Shown: positions 35,945-52,495, numbered from the stretch's first letter. The stretch is 64,000 nt of DNA from Apostichopus japonicus (GCF_037975245.1 NC_092573.1:6240001-6304000); one strand, 5' to 3'. Program-made: numbers and translations. The notes: generated by a model not told the origin, from the sequence alone.

Positions 35945-38519
35945 TAGGATTATTTCTGATTTTATAACTCGTTAATTAGGATCAGCGAAATTATTTTTAA
36001 ACACATAGATCTCTTAATTTCCTCAATAAGCAGTACTCCCCCCCCCCCTTCCCCTTCCAAAAAAAGAAGGGTTTAACTCAGATGTTTCTTTAATCAATGT
36101 ATTTAATCAATGAGAAACGTTTTTCCGTGATTAGTTGGAATTTGAAAGTCTAAAATTATTTAAATACAAAATAATGTACGCCAAACAACTTTTATTACCA
36201 TACGATGTCAGTGACTGGTCAATTCTCTTCGATTATTTTTTTGTCAAAAGCAACAATACTGGCTATTTCAAGGATTAGTCTAGGTAAAACGTTTGTATCA
36301 TCCTGCATGGTGAGATCTGAACAAAATAACATCTCGAGTAAAAAACAGATTATGCGTTAAGTTTATCTTTCAAAGCATTCACCTTTGTAGCAAACTATAA
36401 AACTCACTCTTAATCTGTCCTTCAAGGCAATTTGTTTTTCAAATTGTTTTATGTTAATACATTGTTTTGTTATTAACAAATAACTTAATCAAACATTGTG
36501 TGTAGTCTTCACATCAAAACTGGGACAGCAAAAGAAAAAAAGGTTTAAAATACCACAACGTTTGCCTATGGAATTCGTAATCATATTTTCGAGTCGTTCA
36601 ATATGTACATTTTGTCATCAAATTTGCACATGATGCCCTCCAGAAGCGCATGTAAAAATGGAATGACCTTGTGTTCCAGCTGGTATGATAAATTGAATAT
36701 CCGGTTTTTGAAGAGATGAGAGAATGAAACATACTCAAATGAAATCGCAATGCAAATTGGGTTTTTTTAAATATAGAAATATTTGTTTTCTTTTGCTATT
36801 GCGAAACCATTTCTAATTAATATGTTTATACGATTACATATATATATAATCCTCTTTTTGTACAGATTGACGGTACTAAAACAGAAGAAGAAGAAGAAGA
36901 AGAATAAACCAGACTTAAATGAGTCTCATATCGTGAGTTTGTATTCATTGTTTGCTTAATGAGACATTCGTGTTAATAACCAGATGGTTACTTCTAGGTT
37001 ACGGAGTCTGGGCACAAGTGTTGTAAACCAAACTATACAGTCCGCGTAAAAAAACATTTGATATTCAGAAACACTTTGCGCACTGTTAGCAACAAAAAAA
37101 TAAGATGAAAGCTTAGACAACGTCAAGGTTACGTACCTCATAAAGCTATCGTGCGCCATCTATATAGAAAATGATTTATGCTCGCAGAGATGGGCATCGG
37201 TCTGTGAGTGCATGAAAGAATTTAACCTGAAAGAGTATTTCTGGGTAATGTTTCCATGCGCTTCAATGTACATGGAAATATATATATATATCTCTGTCAG
37301 GGGGTGTTGAAAAGGATTGTCATCGGACTTTTGCTGATATGTAATGCTGTTATGTTTTCATAATAGTAATAATAACAAATGATATTAACAAGAAATATTT
37401 AAACTAGACTAACCTTGTATATGAAAACAGAGGAGTAACAATATTTGAAAACCTATTTCTAAATAACTTTTGGTTGACGTTCATTGATACAAGATTGAAA
37501 ATGAACCAATTTGTAGAGTTTCCGTTAGGTCACCCTGTGTGGGGGTTGGTGTGGGGATCTTACCGAGCTCTGAGCGCTATCAAACCTTGACCAACAACCC
37601 TCTCTCCGTTACCCATTATAAGCCCACTGTGGAGGTTTGTGAAGAATCAAGAGTACAAATTCAAACTTCAGTCGAACTATACACTGACGTCATCTAGACG
37701 TTTTAAACAGATATTTTAACTTGTATACTTTTAAGGAACAGGTTGGGAATTAACGGTCTCCATGGTGATATAACCTGTAAGTATAATCTTTCTTGTTATT
37801 TCTCTTTTTGAAAAAAAAGGAAGAAACATGTCAGCATTTCTAGGGTTGATACTAAAATGTAATTGGCAGTTCGCGACAATAGAGCAGCAGCTATTGGGAA
37901 TGTGTTGCTAGTGCTATGGGATTCATCGAGTATAACTACTTTATTTATTCCTTTATCGTAATATATATAATTATATCCTATACAGCAAACCACTGTGACG
38001 GAATGGCTTTGTTCCTTCATACTGTTGTGTTCGAATGTTTGCTCGATTTCAGTGTTCATTATGCTTTAGTTGAGCAAGTCATCTTAGAATGAAAAGAAAG
38101 TATGAGACCTCTTCGTAAAGAAATAGTATTTCGAAAAATTTAGAAGAGAACAATAAAGCCAAATGAAGGGGGGAGAATAAAGGAGAATATATTGATAACA
38201 AAACAAGATAATTAAGATCATCAAGAAGGAAACAACAGTAATCATTATAAATTTGAATGAACAACTCGAATGCGATTGAATTGCCTACATGTCATTGTTA
38301 TCATCTTTTTTATGAATTGATTTCTACTTTATTGCTGCAAATTAGACCGAAGTTGAGGATTGCTAAATTATTGGACGCCGACATATTAAATCGATATAAA
38401 TTCATCGAATTATAAGCTACTGCAGTGATTAGGTACACTCCTATTTGAAACAGACCGCATGCATCTTTTCCCATAAGTGAAAAGTAAAATCAATTACGTT
38501 AAAGGAGACACAAACACTA
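35945..38519. other. Intergenic, no firm gene
   Basis: Poly-C lies at 36039-36047. At 36848-36906 a T-rich acceptor (CTCTTTTTGTACAG) leads into a (GAA)n tract, resembling an acidic-tail exon, but no partner exon is seen. Tandem candidate sites at 37564-37626 are listed separately. The 87- and 67-codon minus frames are unremarkable. Confidence 0.45.
37564..37626 (-). other. Possible small exon, 63 nt
   Basis: On the minus strand the acceptor CACAAACCTCCACAG (ending 37627) and donor CTCG/GTAAGA (37563) enclose 63 nt open in one frame only, which includes MGNGERVVGQGLIALRA. It is less A+T-rich than its surroundings. No neighbouring exon or family was recognised, so this is a weak candidate. Confidence 0.12.
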
Positions 38520-38529
38520 GCATCATTTT

Positions 38530-38790
38530 ATGTTTATTTGATGGAGATACCTGTTATGAACAACTCTCACCACCCCCCCCTCTCTCCCTCCCACCATCCC
38601 TCCCTCCATCCCTCCTACCTATACAGCCAAGGAGACACGAGCCCTATCACCATTACTGGTGTATTTGATAGAGATATGTTATGAACAACTCCCCCCCCCC
38701 CGCTCTCCCTCCTCCCTCCCTCTTCCCTCCCTCCCTCCTCCCCTTCCCTCCCACCTCCACAGCCAATGAGTCACAATCCCTACCAGTTCC
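38530..38790 (+). repeat. Duplicated segment with polypyrimidine tract
   Basis: Two copies of a roughly 120-bp segment: ATTTGATGGAGATACCTGTTATGAACAACTC at about 38536 and a close match at about 38664. Each copy is followed by 70-90 nt of almost pure C/T (CCCTCCCTCC type) and ACAGCCAA-GAG-CACAA. The strand asymmetry is extreme, so triplex (H-DNA) formation is possible. Confidence 0.85.
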
Positions 38791-40610
38791 TAGCAGCACT
38801 ACAAACATGACAGATTTACCAAATGAAGGCTCCCAGACAGGCACACACGATATCTCCTAAAAGGAGCAAGAGTTTCTTTCTTAGTTGGAGGAATTATATT
38901 CTTCATATAAAGATCTCAGTCACAACATAAATATGTTGGTTAAGTTTATGTCCCATTTAAGACATTTCGAACAAAGTTATACGGAAATGAGGCAATATGT
39001 GTATCACACGACCTCTTTTAGTCTTTACTAGTCTACAATTAATTTCTTTTTGACACTGTGTATAATTCCATCCGGAAAATTCCTTTGAAGTACTTATAGG
39101 GGGAAAAGATTTAAGATAAGTATAGCAATTCTGTTTTCTCCTGCAAGAAAGTTACGGTAAGTAGTATGTAAATATTATTTGAATATATACACAACCTGAG
39201 CATTGTCAATGGTAATCCTGTAAAATGTTGTTATTTGCTGGGATTTAAAAAAAAATGGTCAAAAAAATAGAGAAAATAATCATTTTTTTTTAATCTCTAT
39301 TTTAAGGTTGGAAGTTTGTAAGTCGATTATCTTTAGAAAGTGTAACGTCACATTGTCCTACAGCCACTCATGCGCCTTGGTTGTACCGTCTGGACCGGCC
39401 GGTAAACACACGTTAACAATTATGACAGAAATTGATACTCAAAATAATTGGCGAAAGACGCTACAAACTACATTTTGTTTTATTGCAAATAGGCGGTCAG
39501 AAAACTATGTCAACTACTAACATTTTATCCACTCAAATATGACATAGTCTGGTGTTAATTATGTTACGCTGTTCCCTAACGAAATCAAAAGGAAATTAAT
39601 AAACGGTCCTAAACAAAGGAGTCGGGCATACCGTCTCATGTATAGGCACATAAGCAAAACTGAATCAATACTAAGAAGAATCATTTAGTGTGATTGCTCC
39701 GTAGCCAATTGGTTGCTATTTATATGCACTTCAATCGACACACACAAACAACAGTAAACAATCAATCGTTGCGTAGCTTGGAATGTAGTTGCTCGATCCA
39801 TATTGTGACATTCCTGTGACATCATACGTATCATTGCAATGTTCTGTGATATCTAATTTGAAAGTATCATTATTTATTTAGTGAATTTTTTTCAATGAAT
39901 ACAAACAATACGTGAGAGATCCGTAAAAGGTGAATTCATTATGAGACTTAACTTTCACTGATAACGTATAGGCCTATAGAAACTTTTCCACCACTCTTTG
40001 ACCAAAATATACTTCTATTGCCGGAAGATCGCTTTAAGATCTTCAAACGTAAACATCGACCGAATGAATACAACGACATCTGTGACTCTTTCGCTTGGTA
40101 GTAATTGAATCTTTTCCGATTACGTGAACCGTAAATAACTTTTCCACATTTGACGTACTTTTACATTCGACATGACCTGTTTAAATGATTATTCACCCCC
40201 TCTCTAATCGATTGCGTTATATTAACATAACTACAAGTGGATAAACGCGACAAGATAAAAGGCTCGTGGGAGTAGTGAGTATTGCCAAACTCGAATAGAG
40301 TCTGCAACAAATTTCGATTTCGTTGTTCCTAACAAGGTTTCGCGAATCTTATACCACGCTGCGTAAGTTGATGACGACACTTATATTAAAGGGATAGTAA
40401 TATTTTAATGGGCAAGAAACTTGTCAGTTAGACAACCTTGTCAGAATGACTTAGACTATAACTCGAGATGAAATATTGTGTTCTATCGATAATTGTGCAA
40501 AAATTTGGTTACTAAAATTGCTGCACTGAATTCACACTTGGTGTGTTGCATTTTGTCGATAATGTCGTAATGTCGATTGACTTAAAACTTAGAGAGCTTC
40601 CGTGAATTAT
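38791..40610. other. Intergenic, no gene seen
   Basis: A+T-rich. The 70-codon plus frame at 39308-39520 has no domain. No repeats or RNA genes were recognised. Confidence 0.6.
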
Positions 40611-40617
40611 GGTGTCA

Positions 40618-40750
40618 TGAGGTCAAAGGTCAGAGGCCAAAAGTTAAATTAAAAACATCTGGGATACTATACCCTCTGGAATTTTGCAGTGCTTCAATTA
40701 ATGTAAACGGCAACAGGTCACGTGGTCAATGGAGGTCAACGGGTCAATCT
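40618..40750 (+). promoter_or_regulatory. Cluster of nuclear-receptor half-sites (perfect DR1)
   Basis: AGGTCAAAGGTCA (40620-40632) is a perfect DR1, the type of site bound by RXR heterodimers, HNF4 and COUP-TF. About 80 bp on, AGGTCA (40715), GGTCA (40724), AGGTCA (40733) and GGGTCA (40741) follow in the same orientation with 3, 4 and 2 bp between them. No gene start is recognisable nearby. Such runs also occur inside dispersed repeats, so a regulatory role is only possible. Confidence 0.25.
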
Positions 40751-42092
40751 GGGCAATCATGTGACAAAGTTGCTCGAAAATGTGTGACAAAGTTCGTTCA
40801 CACTCTCCACCTCTCTCCACCTCTCTCCACCTCTTTCTCTCTCTCTCCACTTGTTACTATCGAAAAGATGTTGAAACTCTTCTATTTGAATTTCTTCTTG
40901 AGTCCGTGCTACTAATGTTTTTCTTGAGTCCGTGTTATACTAATGTTTGTCATTTGCTAACAAAACGGACGTTTCTTAATAATATCGTCGAATCGATCGT
41001 GACAAAGCTAGAGGCCATCAGCTCCTCCGAATAGGAGCTTCCATATCAAACTTTCGATCAAACTTACTCGACGTTTTGTTTTCCCGAAAGGGAAAACTAT
41101 GGAATCACTCTTGCCGACCTTGCGAAACTGTGAAAGGACCCCCGGATTGTAAAGTCGACAATGACTGTAACGAGGATTGTAAAGTCGGTGATTACTATGA
41201 CAGTTAGATTCGTCCAACACGGCAGCATACAAAAACGTTGTACTCAAAGCCGAAGCCAAATTGAATTAATCAGGTCCAACATCCGTAGTCTTCGCATGCT
41301 AAGTTCTTCAATACCTCCCTCATTTATTTCCGAGATAAATGTTAACACTGTTATTGTTTGTCCATTTCCTTCCTTTTTATTATCTCCTGTTATTCTTTCC
41401 CTTCCTTTTTTTTTTTACTTCCGTTTCCTTTTTTCGCCACCCCCCCCCATCCCCTTCCATCCCCTTTCCACCACCACCCCCCCCCCTTTAGCTTGTTTTC
41501 AAGTGAGTTGTACAAGTGTCTTACATCGTTACCTGACAGTGCCGTTGGCATGCAGAGCCATATGTGTTTGATCCTCCTCGTTCTATGCAATAAGGAAAAG
41601 ACGGGCGAACACATTTTGGCATATTTATGGACGAAGATATCGGTACGCGATGACGACATTTTTGCCTCCCCCCCCCCTTCCCCACCCAAGAAAAAAAAAG
41701 TCCAACATATTATAAAAGCTTGCATAAGATCTATGGCATGTAGGTAAAAGAACTGCTTGTTACCTGATCATAAAATTACTAATTATGAAAGATCAAGTGG
41801 AATGTAATTTAAGGAACACGTGGGAGAATACAAACAGGAAATTCAAAATGACCAACGGGAAGATAACCAGGCAGAAAATCATAAAGTGAATTAAAGACAA
41901 TTAACAGAACAAATAGACAAGTCATAATTAAAAAAAAGATAGTTACAAACATATTAAATAAAAGAAACAAACAATCGTGAAGCAAACCAAGAAGACAATC
42001 AAAAACGCTTAAAAAAGTATAAACTGTAAATATGAAGAAGCTCGTGATGAAAAGCAGGAGTGTCAAGGTGATAGACATGTGTGTTAAAGGGC
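40751..42092. other. Intergenic, no firm gene
   Basis: (CTCTCCAC)n lies at 40801-40850, a GTTTTCCC/GGGAAAAC hairpin with GAAA loop at 41078-41097, a duplicated GGATTGTAAAGTCG (about 41143 and 41174), and poly-C at 41442-41450, 41477-41487 and 41668-41677. The overlapping Pro- and Phe-rich frames at 41161-41747 are read-through of pyrimidine tracts. Confidence 0.55.
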
Positions 42093-42430
42093 ATTATACA
42101 ACACCTACTTATATTCCGGCCATTTAATTGGTCAATTGCTCGTCGATTGCATGCAAAATCCGCTCTATTCCACTCTATGAAATAGAACCATGCGTTATAC
42201 TTTTTTGGTAGCACTTTTTTTTCAATGGTAAGAGAGCAGAGAAACCTGTCTGTTCAAAACAATCTGTTGCATGAGTGCATTTTACCCATCTTAATATAAT
42301 ATGTTGTATAAAACAAATAATGAATGGTTTCCATTCGTGCAATAGTGCAAATATTTCAGAACAAATTACATCTTTCAACTCATGAAATATTTGCACTATT
42401 GCACTCATAACCATTCATTATTTGTATAAT
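42093..42430 (+). mobile_element. Fold-back MITE, copy B (hairpin loop deleted)
   Basis: 338 bp from ATTATACAA (42093-42101) to TTGTATAAT (42422-42430), a 9-bp terminal inverted repeat. The left half has GGCCATTTAATTGGTCAATTG. The right half is the hairpin, but the central GTTCCATTCAA...CGCCTC segment present in A and C is missing, so the arms meet at TTTCAGAACAAATTACATC. Confidence 0.87.
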
Positions 42431-42910
42431 ATTGCGTTTAATCTAATCCACTATTGTGATCCTTACGCTACTCCAAACATGTACCTATAACACACTTTTC
42501 GCGAAAAACGTTTCGAATCTTACGAAATCTTAGAAAAACGGATGAACATTTTCGTCAGCAAAATGGCAAAGGATCCAACGATAATCCTAACAACGTTCTT
42601 ACAATTACTTCTGCATTACATGCAGAAAGTTCACATCGGGTCGCCTCAGCATATTCCTGGATTACACACCGTCCAATCTACAATAGTACCCAATATGCGA
42701 ACGTATACATTACACGAGAAGGTTTATGTACACAGAGTACAGTGCATTATATAGTCCCGTACGAACGTTATACAATTGAGCTGCTTATTGCGTTGAAAAT
42801 ATGTGTATTTAGCAACACTTACCGGCTTTCCAATTTAAAATCAAAGCCTTTAAAGTGTCATATGAAACTAAAACTTATTTAGCAATATAGGCCTAAACGA
42901 AGAAAGTATG
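42431..42910. other. Intergenic, no gene seen
   Basis: The 70-codon plus frame at 42542-42754 is unremarkable. Nothing else. Confidence 0.6.
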
Positions 42911-42976
42911 ACCATGGAGGTTATTACCTCCATGGTATGACCAGGGAGTTGTTATGGTCCATAACAACTCCCTGGT
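42911..42976. repeat. Two adjacent perfect palindromes
   Basis: First hairpin: ACCATGGAGGT (42911-42921) and its exact complement ACCTCCATGGT (42926-42936), 4-nt loop. Second: ACCAGGGAGTTGTTATGG (42940-42957) and its exact complement (42959-42976), 1-nt centre. Each begins after TATG and is followed by ATGAC, so the pair also forms a partial direct repeat (GTATGACCA). Confidence 0.97.
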
Positions 42977-43525
42977 ATGACTAAAACCATCACAGTTTAC
43001 GGGAAAACCAACGTTATTAACGTGTTGACGATCATATCTGTTTCTGACTTGACAGAGTGTACCCAGAGTCCTGGACTCTGATTGGTCAAATTGAACATGT
43101 TAACGTTACTGTAGCTTAAAGGTTGTCAGTATAGGCCCCAGATTATAGCACGCTATAATTGCTAGACGTTTTCAAAAAATTCATAAAAAAGTACTTTCTT
43201 GGAGGTCTTTTCTCTCCAAATTGTTCTCAGACATATTTGAGGAACACACAAGATGACAGCCTTGAATGTCCCAGTAAGGAAATCCTCGAATGTTGTAATA
43301 AAGACAAAAACAGTTTAAGAATTTTGACCAAAGGTGACCACATTGGAATATCTAGCATATTTGGGGCCAATACAGCATACCTTTAACCTAGTTAGCGAAA
43401 TTTTCGGATTGTACCGAAGGCCTAATACCTTACGACTATAGTGTAGGTCAAGTCTATCGTTATCTGTATTTATGCGTCTTGCATTTGCCATTGGTGATTC
43501 GTTTCCTTTACTACGGACGATTAAT
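42977..43525. other. Intergenic, no gene seen
   Basis: No gene. The 75-codon plus frame at 43159-43386 has no domain. Confidence 0.6.
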
Positions 43526-43650
43526 ACTATACTGTACTGTACTGTCCTGTCCTGTACAGTACTGTACAGTACAGTACTGTACAGTCCTGTCCTGTACTGT
43601 ACTGTACTGTACTGTACTGTACTGTACTGTACTGTACTGTACTGTACTGT
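43526..43650. repeat. (TACTG)n pentamer repeat with inverted patches
   Basis: A pure ACTGT run at 43588-43650. The 5' part mixes ACTGT, CCTGT and the inverted ACAGT, forming short palindromes such as TACAGTACTGTA. The Tyr-Cys-Thr-Val repeat frames on both strands are artefacts. Confidence 0.97.
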
Positions 43651-48043
<4,393 letters not shown>

Positions 48044-48290
48044 CAGTAAGTCGCTTTGCCCTTACAACCATGCCGACATCTCCTCTATAAAAGAGTTTCA
48101 ATTCCTGCTACTCCTTGTCACTTTCGGTGATCATGCACTGAAGAAGAGCTAGTTTTGCTCGAAAGCTCTGCAAAAACCAAACATTGGCTGTTTTACTTCC
48201 AATCACTTACCTAATTCAATTATTGTATCTCACTCGAGATCCAGCCTTTCTCTAAATGCAGCATAGTTGTTTAACAGTTTTTCCGTTATT

Positions 48291-48291
<1 letters not shown>
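48044..48291. other. Unique segment between two (TA)n tracts
   Basis: About 250 bp of higher-complexity DNA with CTGAAGAAGAGCTAGTTTTGC followed by TCGAAAGC (about 48137-48165), a short stem (GAGC/GCTC). Being enclosed by TA tracts, it resembles the tail of a transposable element, but no second copy is in the window. Confidence 0.35.

Positions 48292-48341
<50 letters not shown>
48292..48341. repeat. (TA)n microsatellite
   Basis: 50 bp of TA ending in TACACACA. Confidence 0.96.
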
Positions 48342-48349
<8 letters not shown>

Positions 48350-50580
48350 TCAATGTCAGCGTGGATTACAATACAAAGAAAATGTCTGCCTTGGGTTGCC
48401 TTGAACTCGATATTACCGGAAGCAATGTGTATTGTCCAATGTGTAACAATAAAAAAATTAAAAAAGTAATATTTTATATTTAAAATCAAACAACATGTAC
48501 AATTTTTAATGAGCAGGCAGAATACAAAAATAGAAAAATCAAAAACTACAGAGAAAATGTTTACCTTTTCACATCTAGCAATTTCCTATCATCTTCACCC
48601 CCGCAACGTTCAAGTGGCAATCACAAATTTAATTCTACCTATATTTGGACTAAGAAATGAAGTACTGATTTAATTTCCGCAAACATCGTTTTTCTTTGCT
48701 CACAACAGCTAGCTGTAAGTCTCAGACAATGGCTTACATTAACCCTTTATCAGTTTATGCAAACTGCTTTTGATGGTTTCATAAAAGCAAAACCATGCGC
48801 ATTGCAGTGTTTGTGCAGTTACCATGACAACAAGTTCACGGTATGGGTTTTCCTCAATCTTGACAACCACTGATGTCATTCGTTTTGTTTTATGCTGTCG
48901 TCTTAAACTACATAGAAAAGGCAAAATCAACATCTATACATTTACATATATTGCCGTTTCTTTCCACTGTAATCAAAATTAAAGAGTAACATTTTTGATG
49001 AAATAAATATATAGTGTGGGTGTTATTATTATTCTTGACAGTGGAACATATTCGCGAAGATCCTTTCAATGGATATTTAAAGTTCAGATAAAGTGACACT
49101 TACTTAGCGAATATATATATTTTTTTATATATTTTCCGACGGCTGTTAGTTAAACCGCCATCCTCAACATCCCGCCCTTAACTCAAGATGTTGATTGGTT
49201 GGATGTTACCTATTTCGACTGGCTAAACCCTTCAATCTTCCCTGGGCCGGATCGAAGATGGCATTCTGGAATGCTCGCTTATAGCTCTCGACATTGTCGG
49301 TATTACGAATTTCATCAAAAACGTTATACTTTTTTGTAGAAGTATTAGTTTCCTTATTGGATAAGTGAATTAAATATTATACACAAAAGCAAAACATATT
49401 CAATCTAAATGACGTCATTCACCATGCTGTAGCCAAATGAATTCACAAAATACCGCCAAATTGTAAAAGAAAATCATATCTTCAACGTATACAAATATAC
49501 AGACATTTTCCAGATTTGTTTAAGGAACCCACTTTAGCTATCGCAATATCCCTTTAAAAAATCTGCAGATTGGGGAAGGGGGTGTTTAGGAAAGAAATGG
49601 CAGTTCCGATATATTTGGTTTAATTTAAGTCAGTCTCGTAATGAAAGATGGTTACAATTTACAAATGAATGATATTCTCATTAGTTAATTACAATAGTAA
49701 TCTACGTAGTTTTATTTCCTTCATTTATATTGCTATAGCTATATCATTACAAGTATTATAATTCTCGATTTGTCTTCGGACATGGTACATACACCATTCA
49801 CATGACAAGTGACAAGTTCATCCTTATAGAATTTGATGATGTAAGTAACATTCGTGTATCCTTTAAGGAACCCGGTTTGAGTTTGAGTTTGAGTATGTGT
49901 CCACAACAATAAGAGAGGAGAAGTAAAAAGTTAAAATAAAACAAGGTGGTGGAGGAGGACTGAAAAAGCATTAGCTGATACGAGCAGTCCCCCTTTAACA
50001 AGATATACAGTACAGATATACACAATGCAACAGTAGAGGAAAAGAACAGCAACAAAAACAGTGTGTCTCGCGTTCGATTCCAAACGTCGGGAATCATTCT
50101 AGGCCTAACATTCGTCGAAGCAGATATATCCGAGCCTCCGCTCCATGTTAAAATGAGGCCCTATAAGGGTTGGGGGTGAGGGGGTGGTTCGGTCTGTTGA
50201 GGCTTACTACGGGCTAATTGTTACCATACATTTGTACACTTTCTTATCAGTGAGACAATGTTACATTTAACCAAAACAAACCATTTTTCATTTTAGAACC
50301 CCCCTCTAAAAGAATGGCAGTACATTTCTGTACCATCGAACTCAACAGATAATACAGTCGTTATTGGCAGTTTTAAGGAAACTGTTCTGTCCAAATTTCA
50401 TGAAGTTATTATCCCAAAATAAAATTCAAAATGGTAAAGTTGGGGAGTGAGAACATAGAAAGGATTCTCGAAAGATTATTTATTTGTTGCTTCTTTTCTC
50501 TGAAACAGTTAATTTATATTCACACTCAACAATCAATTATATTCTCTCCGATAATCCTATAATTTGAGGTAAAGTAACGA
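48342..50580. other. Intergenic, no gene seen
   Basis: A perfect TGACGTCA lies at 49410-49417. A B-box-like GTTCGATTCC near 50073 has no A box or second copy, so no SINE is called. The 99-codon minus frame 49798-50097 has no domain. Confidence 0.55.
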
Positions 50581-50880
50581 CAAATCAGGAATTACGTAAC
50601 AAACTCCGCTCTAAGGATGCCCAGAAGAATCTTTTGAGATCTGTCATTCTTCCGCATCTCATTTATGCAGTGCCAGTCTGGTAGCATGTTAGTTTGCAAA
50701 AAGAAAATGATATTATTGTCAAGTTTTTTAAAGTATACGCGTCAAATATTCTTCACTTAGATTACCAATATATAAAGTAAAATGTGACTGACTCTGCTAT
50801 AACTGAATTTATAAGAATGGCCACAAAAATTTGTAATAATCATAATCACCCTTATATGCCTCTTTTTAAGGAGTCTTAAC
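50581..50880 (+). pseudogene. Dead non-LTR retrotransposon fragment (RT C-terminus)
   Basis: On the plus strand from 50587 I read LRNKLRSKDAQKNLLRSVIL, then PHLIYAVPVW and a TAG stop (50682). It goes on in the same frame with VKFFKVYASNILHL to a stop at 50779. After it, IRMATKICNNHNHPYMPLF (about 50813-50869) ends at the TAA of 50878. LPHLIYAVPVW and the NHPLYPLF-type ending are standard for the segment just after the reverse transcriptase in LINEs. At least two stops and no catalytic part remain. It is unrelated in sequence to the intact LINE at 9.9 kb. Confidence 0.72.
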
Positions 50881-52096
50881 TTGCAATCAAACAGAAAGCT
50901 AAGAAATAATATTATATTATAATTGCCATAATACAGAATACAGTTGTTTACGAATTCCTTTCTTCACAACTTTTATTCAATCGAAAACCTTTAATTAATT
51001 GTTGCAGTGTTTATGTATTATTGTATGAACTAACATTTTGTTTATATTGTTTTTGATACTTCATTTTATTACTCATCTTTATAATCATTTTCATATATAT
51101 ACTGGTTGATATAAATTTGAATTTAGCCACTTGTCTCCTCAAATTACATACCAAATTGGGCACTTAAATAACACACCTTTGATTGTACCAGATCCAGATC
51201 CAATATCCAGATGTATACGATTTACTTTCTTTTACTGCATCATATTTTATCTACCACAATGAATTAATTAAATAAATGTGTTAATGAGAACAAGACTGCC
51301 ACGATAACAAGATCTACTAGGTTTCATGCTTGAATGGGATTTTTTGTTTTAAATTAAATTCATCCAAAAAAGATAATTAAATTCTGCTAACGAATTTCAT
51401 TTTCTCTATCAGTTTCACATCTGCAATTAGAATATTAAGATTGATATTTATTTTATCAAGAGCGTACTAACTCAAATAAGGTATATATACAACGCACTCG
51501 TTGAATTCAGTTACGATTGGTTGAGTGGCATATAGTAAACAAAACGACCAATGGTAATGCATTTCCTTAATTAAGAAAACGAATTTCATTCTCACTTCAA
51601 AGTAGCTCACAAGATAAAATTTATTGACTCTGGTCGTAAAGGAAATCCTTCCCCAAATGTATATCTGCCATATGTCAATGTGTGTGGTCGACATTTCAAT
51701 GTACACTTATCTTCTAAACGTGCTAAGCGTACGTGAGACATTGAAACGCAGTCAATTCCTCCCTAAGGCATGGTTTCTAACGAAGTTGGAATGTATTTGG
51801 CAACACCTCAAGGGGAAGATATTATGTAGCTGCTACAAAATGATTAACATAATTTCATGTTTAATCAACGTTTTACCTTTAGTTGCCATTTTAAGGCAAT
51901 TTAAACCGAACGTATATAAGTTAGGTAAATTAAGGTTGCATTTGACGGAAACGCTAAGGCCAAAAAAATAAAGCATTTATTAATGCTTTAATTGCTCGAT
52001 TTGTCCTTGTATACTTAAAATAGGACTCGACTTATCAATTAGATAACTTCATTATTCTGGGATGTTTTATGGTATATAATGTATACAATATTTCAA
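50881..52096. other. Intergenic, no gene seen
   Basis: A+T-rich. The 115-codon plus frame at 51624-51971 has no domain, and its length is near chance for this composition. Confidence 0.55.
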
Positions 52097-52495
52097 ATTA
52101 TACAACACCTAATTATATTCCGGCCATTTGATTGGTCAATTGCTCGTCGATTGCATGCAAAATCCGCTCTATTGCACTCTATGAAATAGAACCATGCGTT
52201 ATACTTTTTTGATAGCACTTTTTTCAATGGTAAAAGAGCAGAGAAACCTGTCTGTTCAAAAGAATCAGTTGCATGAGTGCATTTTACATCCAATTATATC
52301 CAAATTTGAAGGTGTTGTATAAAACAAATAATGAATGGTTTCCATTCGTGCAATAGTGCAAATATTTCATTCGTTGAAAGATGTAATTTGTTCCATTCAA
52401 CTTGGCTGCGCCTCGTTGAATGGAATATTCCATCTTTCAACTCATGAAATATTTGCACTATTGCACGAATGGAAACCATTCATCATTTGTATAAT
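52097..52495 (+). mobile_element. Fold-back MITE, copy C (most complete)
   Basis: 399 bp, ATTATACAA (52097-52105) to TTGTATAAT (52487-52495). The first 200 bp are non-palindromic (CCGGCCATTTGATTGGTCAA, ATGCATGCAA-type motifs). The last 170 bp form a long imperfect hairpin: left arm about 52324-52401, right arm 52415-52495, loop TTGGCTGCGCCTC (52402-52414). No coding capacity, so movement would need a transposase encoded elsewhere. Target-site duplications are not clear. Confidence 0.87.

Noticed and set aside
41161-41747. Overlapping Pro/Phe/Ser-rich frames
   Set aside because: They follow poly-C and CT tracts on both strands.
48137-48165. Hammerhead ribozyme core (CTGAAGA, stem, GAAA)
   Set aside because: An extra A between the core and stem II, and no acceptable stem III or cleavage triplet after GAAA. 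Kept only as part of an element-like segment.
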